Positions 63,920 to 64,000 of a stretch of DNA of 64,000 nucleotides are shown here, piece after piece. Positions within the stretch are counted from its first letter, which is position 1. Each line of letters opens with the position of its first letter. Source of the DNA: Dyella_B sp035503745. Lineage in GTDB: Bacteria > Pseudomonadota > Gammaproteobacteria > Xanthomonadales > Rhodanobacteraceae. The DNA lies in NCBI RefSeq assembly GCF_035503745.1, contig NZ_DATJTC010000011.1:261587-325586 (forward strand), in the 5' to 3' direction. Below the pieces are notes generated by a model. It ran no database searches, was not told the origin of the DNA, and saw only the letters and a program-made list of their open reading frames with translations. The translations under genes were made by a program, and so were the position numbers.

Positions 63920-64000
63920 CTAGGCGCACATCCAGCACGAAGGCGGCGTGAGGCCGTACTTCATTGGGATCGCATCGATGCGCGTGGACACCCAGTCGTA
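63920..64000 (-). CDS. C-terminal end of a gene that continues beyond the window
   Basis: A minus-strand frame is open from the window edge to a TAG at 63920-63922. It encodes a tail ending in DAIPMKYGLTPPSCWMCA. Only 26 residues are visible, so no family can be named. The next gene downstream on the same strand is the small membrane protein, 67 bp away. Confidence 0.45.
   Translation of the reverse strand, partial: YDWVSTRIDAIPMKYGLTPPSCWMCA

Overview
The window is about 64 kb of GC-rich chromosome. Gene content and order point to a gammaproteobacterium of the Xanthomonadales (Lysobacterales), most likely Rhodanobacteraceae (a Dyella/Rhodanobacter/Luteibacter-like organism). The evidence is a GTP-type PEP carboxykinase, a split adenosylcobalamin ribonucleotide reductase, many c-di-GMP proteins, an XAC0095-like small protein and an unbroken mreBCD-mrdA-rodA-mltB-rlpA-dacA-ybeD-lipB-lipA cluster. 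The genus assignment is inference. No rRNA, tRNA, CRISPR array or complete insertion sequence was seen.

Layout. 0-5.3 kb: a long inverted repeat, hslO (Hsp33), a GAF-GAF-GGDEF-EAL protein and a secreted protein of unknown function. 5.3-7.3 kb: an ECF sigma factor, membrane anti-sigma-like protein and DUF4097 protein in one operon. 7.3-9.3 kb: a palindromic repeat and pckG. 9.4-14 kb: a TetR regulator divergent from an alpha/beta hydrolase-fadE pair, with CATAC/GTATG palindromes over both start codons. 14.1-20.2 kb: a four-gene signalling operon (hybrid kinase, CheR, CheB, REC-GGDEF). 20.4-22 kb: prfC.

22.3-26.5 kb is an accessory island. It holds a DUF6543 (dermonecrotic-toxin-like) protein and two flanking proteins that share an N-terminal module of about 130 residues but have unrelated C-termini. 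I read it as a small family of secreted effectors. 26.8-31.1 kb: an EF-G gene outside any str operon, an M24 peptidase, a DUF1304 protein and a PfkB kinase. 31.4-45 kb: the elongasome and lipoate cluster, starting from a clear sigma70 promoter and ending in prc and a terminator. 45.4-53.1 kb: membrane protein, M1 and M17 aminopeptidases, a HAD hydrolase, a phosphate-binding-protein/LysM fusion and a DegP-like protease.

53.2-57.1 kb: class II ribonucleotide reductase split into nrdJa and nrdJb, with a histone H1-like gene, a terminator and a palindromic repeat between the halves, and NrdR-type boxes upstream. 57.2-58.7 kb: an AT-richer solitary gene coding for an OLD-like ATPase-Toprim protein, a candidate phage-defence gene. 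58.7-64 kb: a DUF748 protein, an orphan PAAR protein with a small membrane-anchored partner, two paralogous small envelope proteins with matching promoters (11-bp direct repeat plus identical -10) around an XAC0095-like gene, a bestrophin-family channel, a 59-residue membrane protein and the end of a gene that runs off the window.
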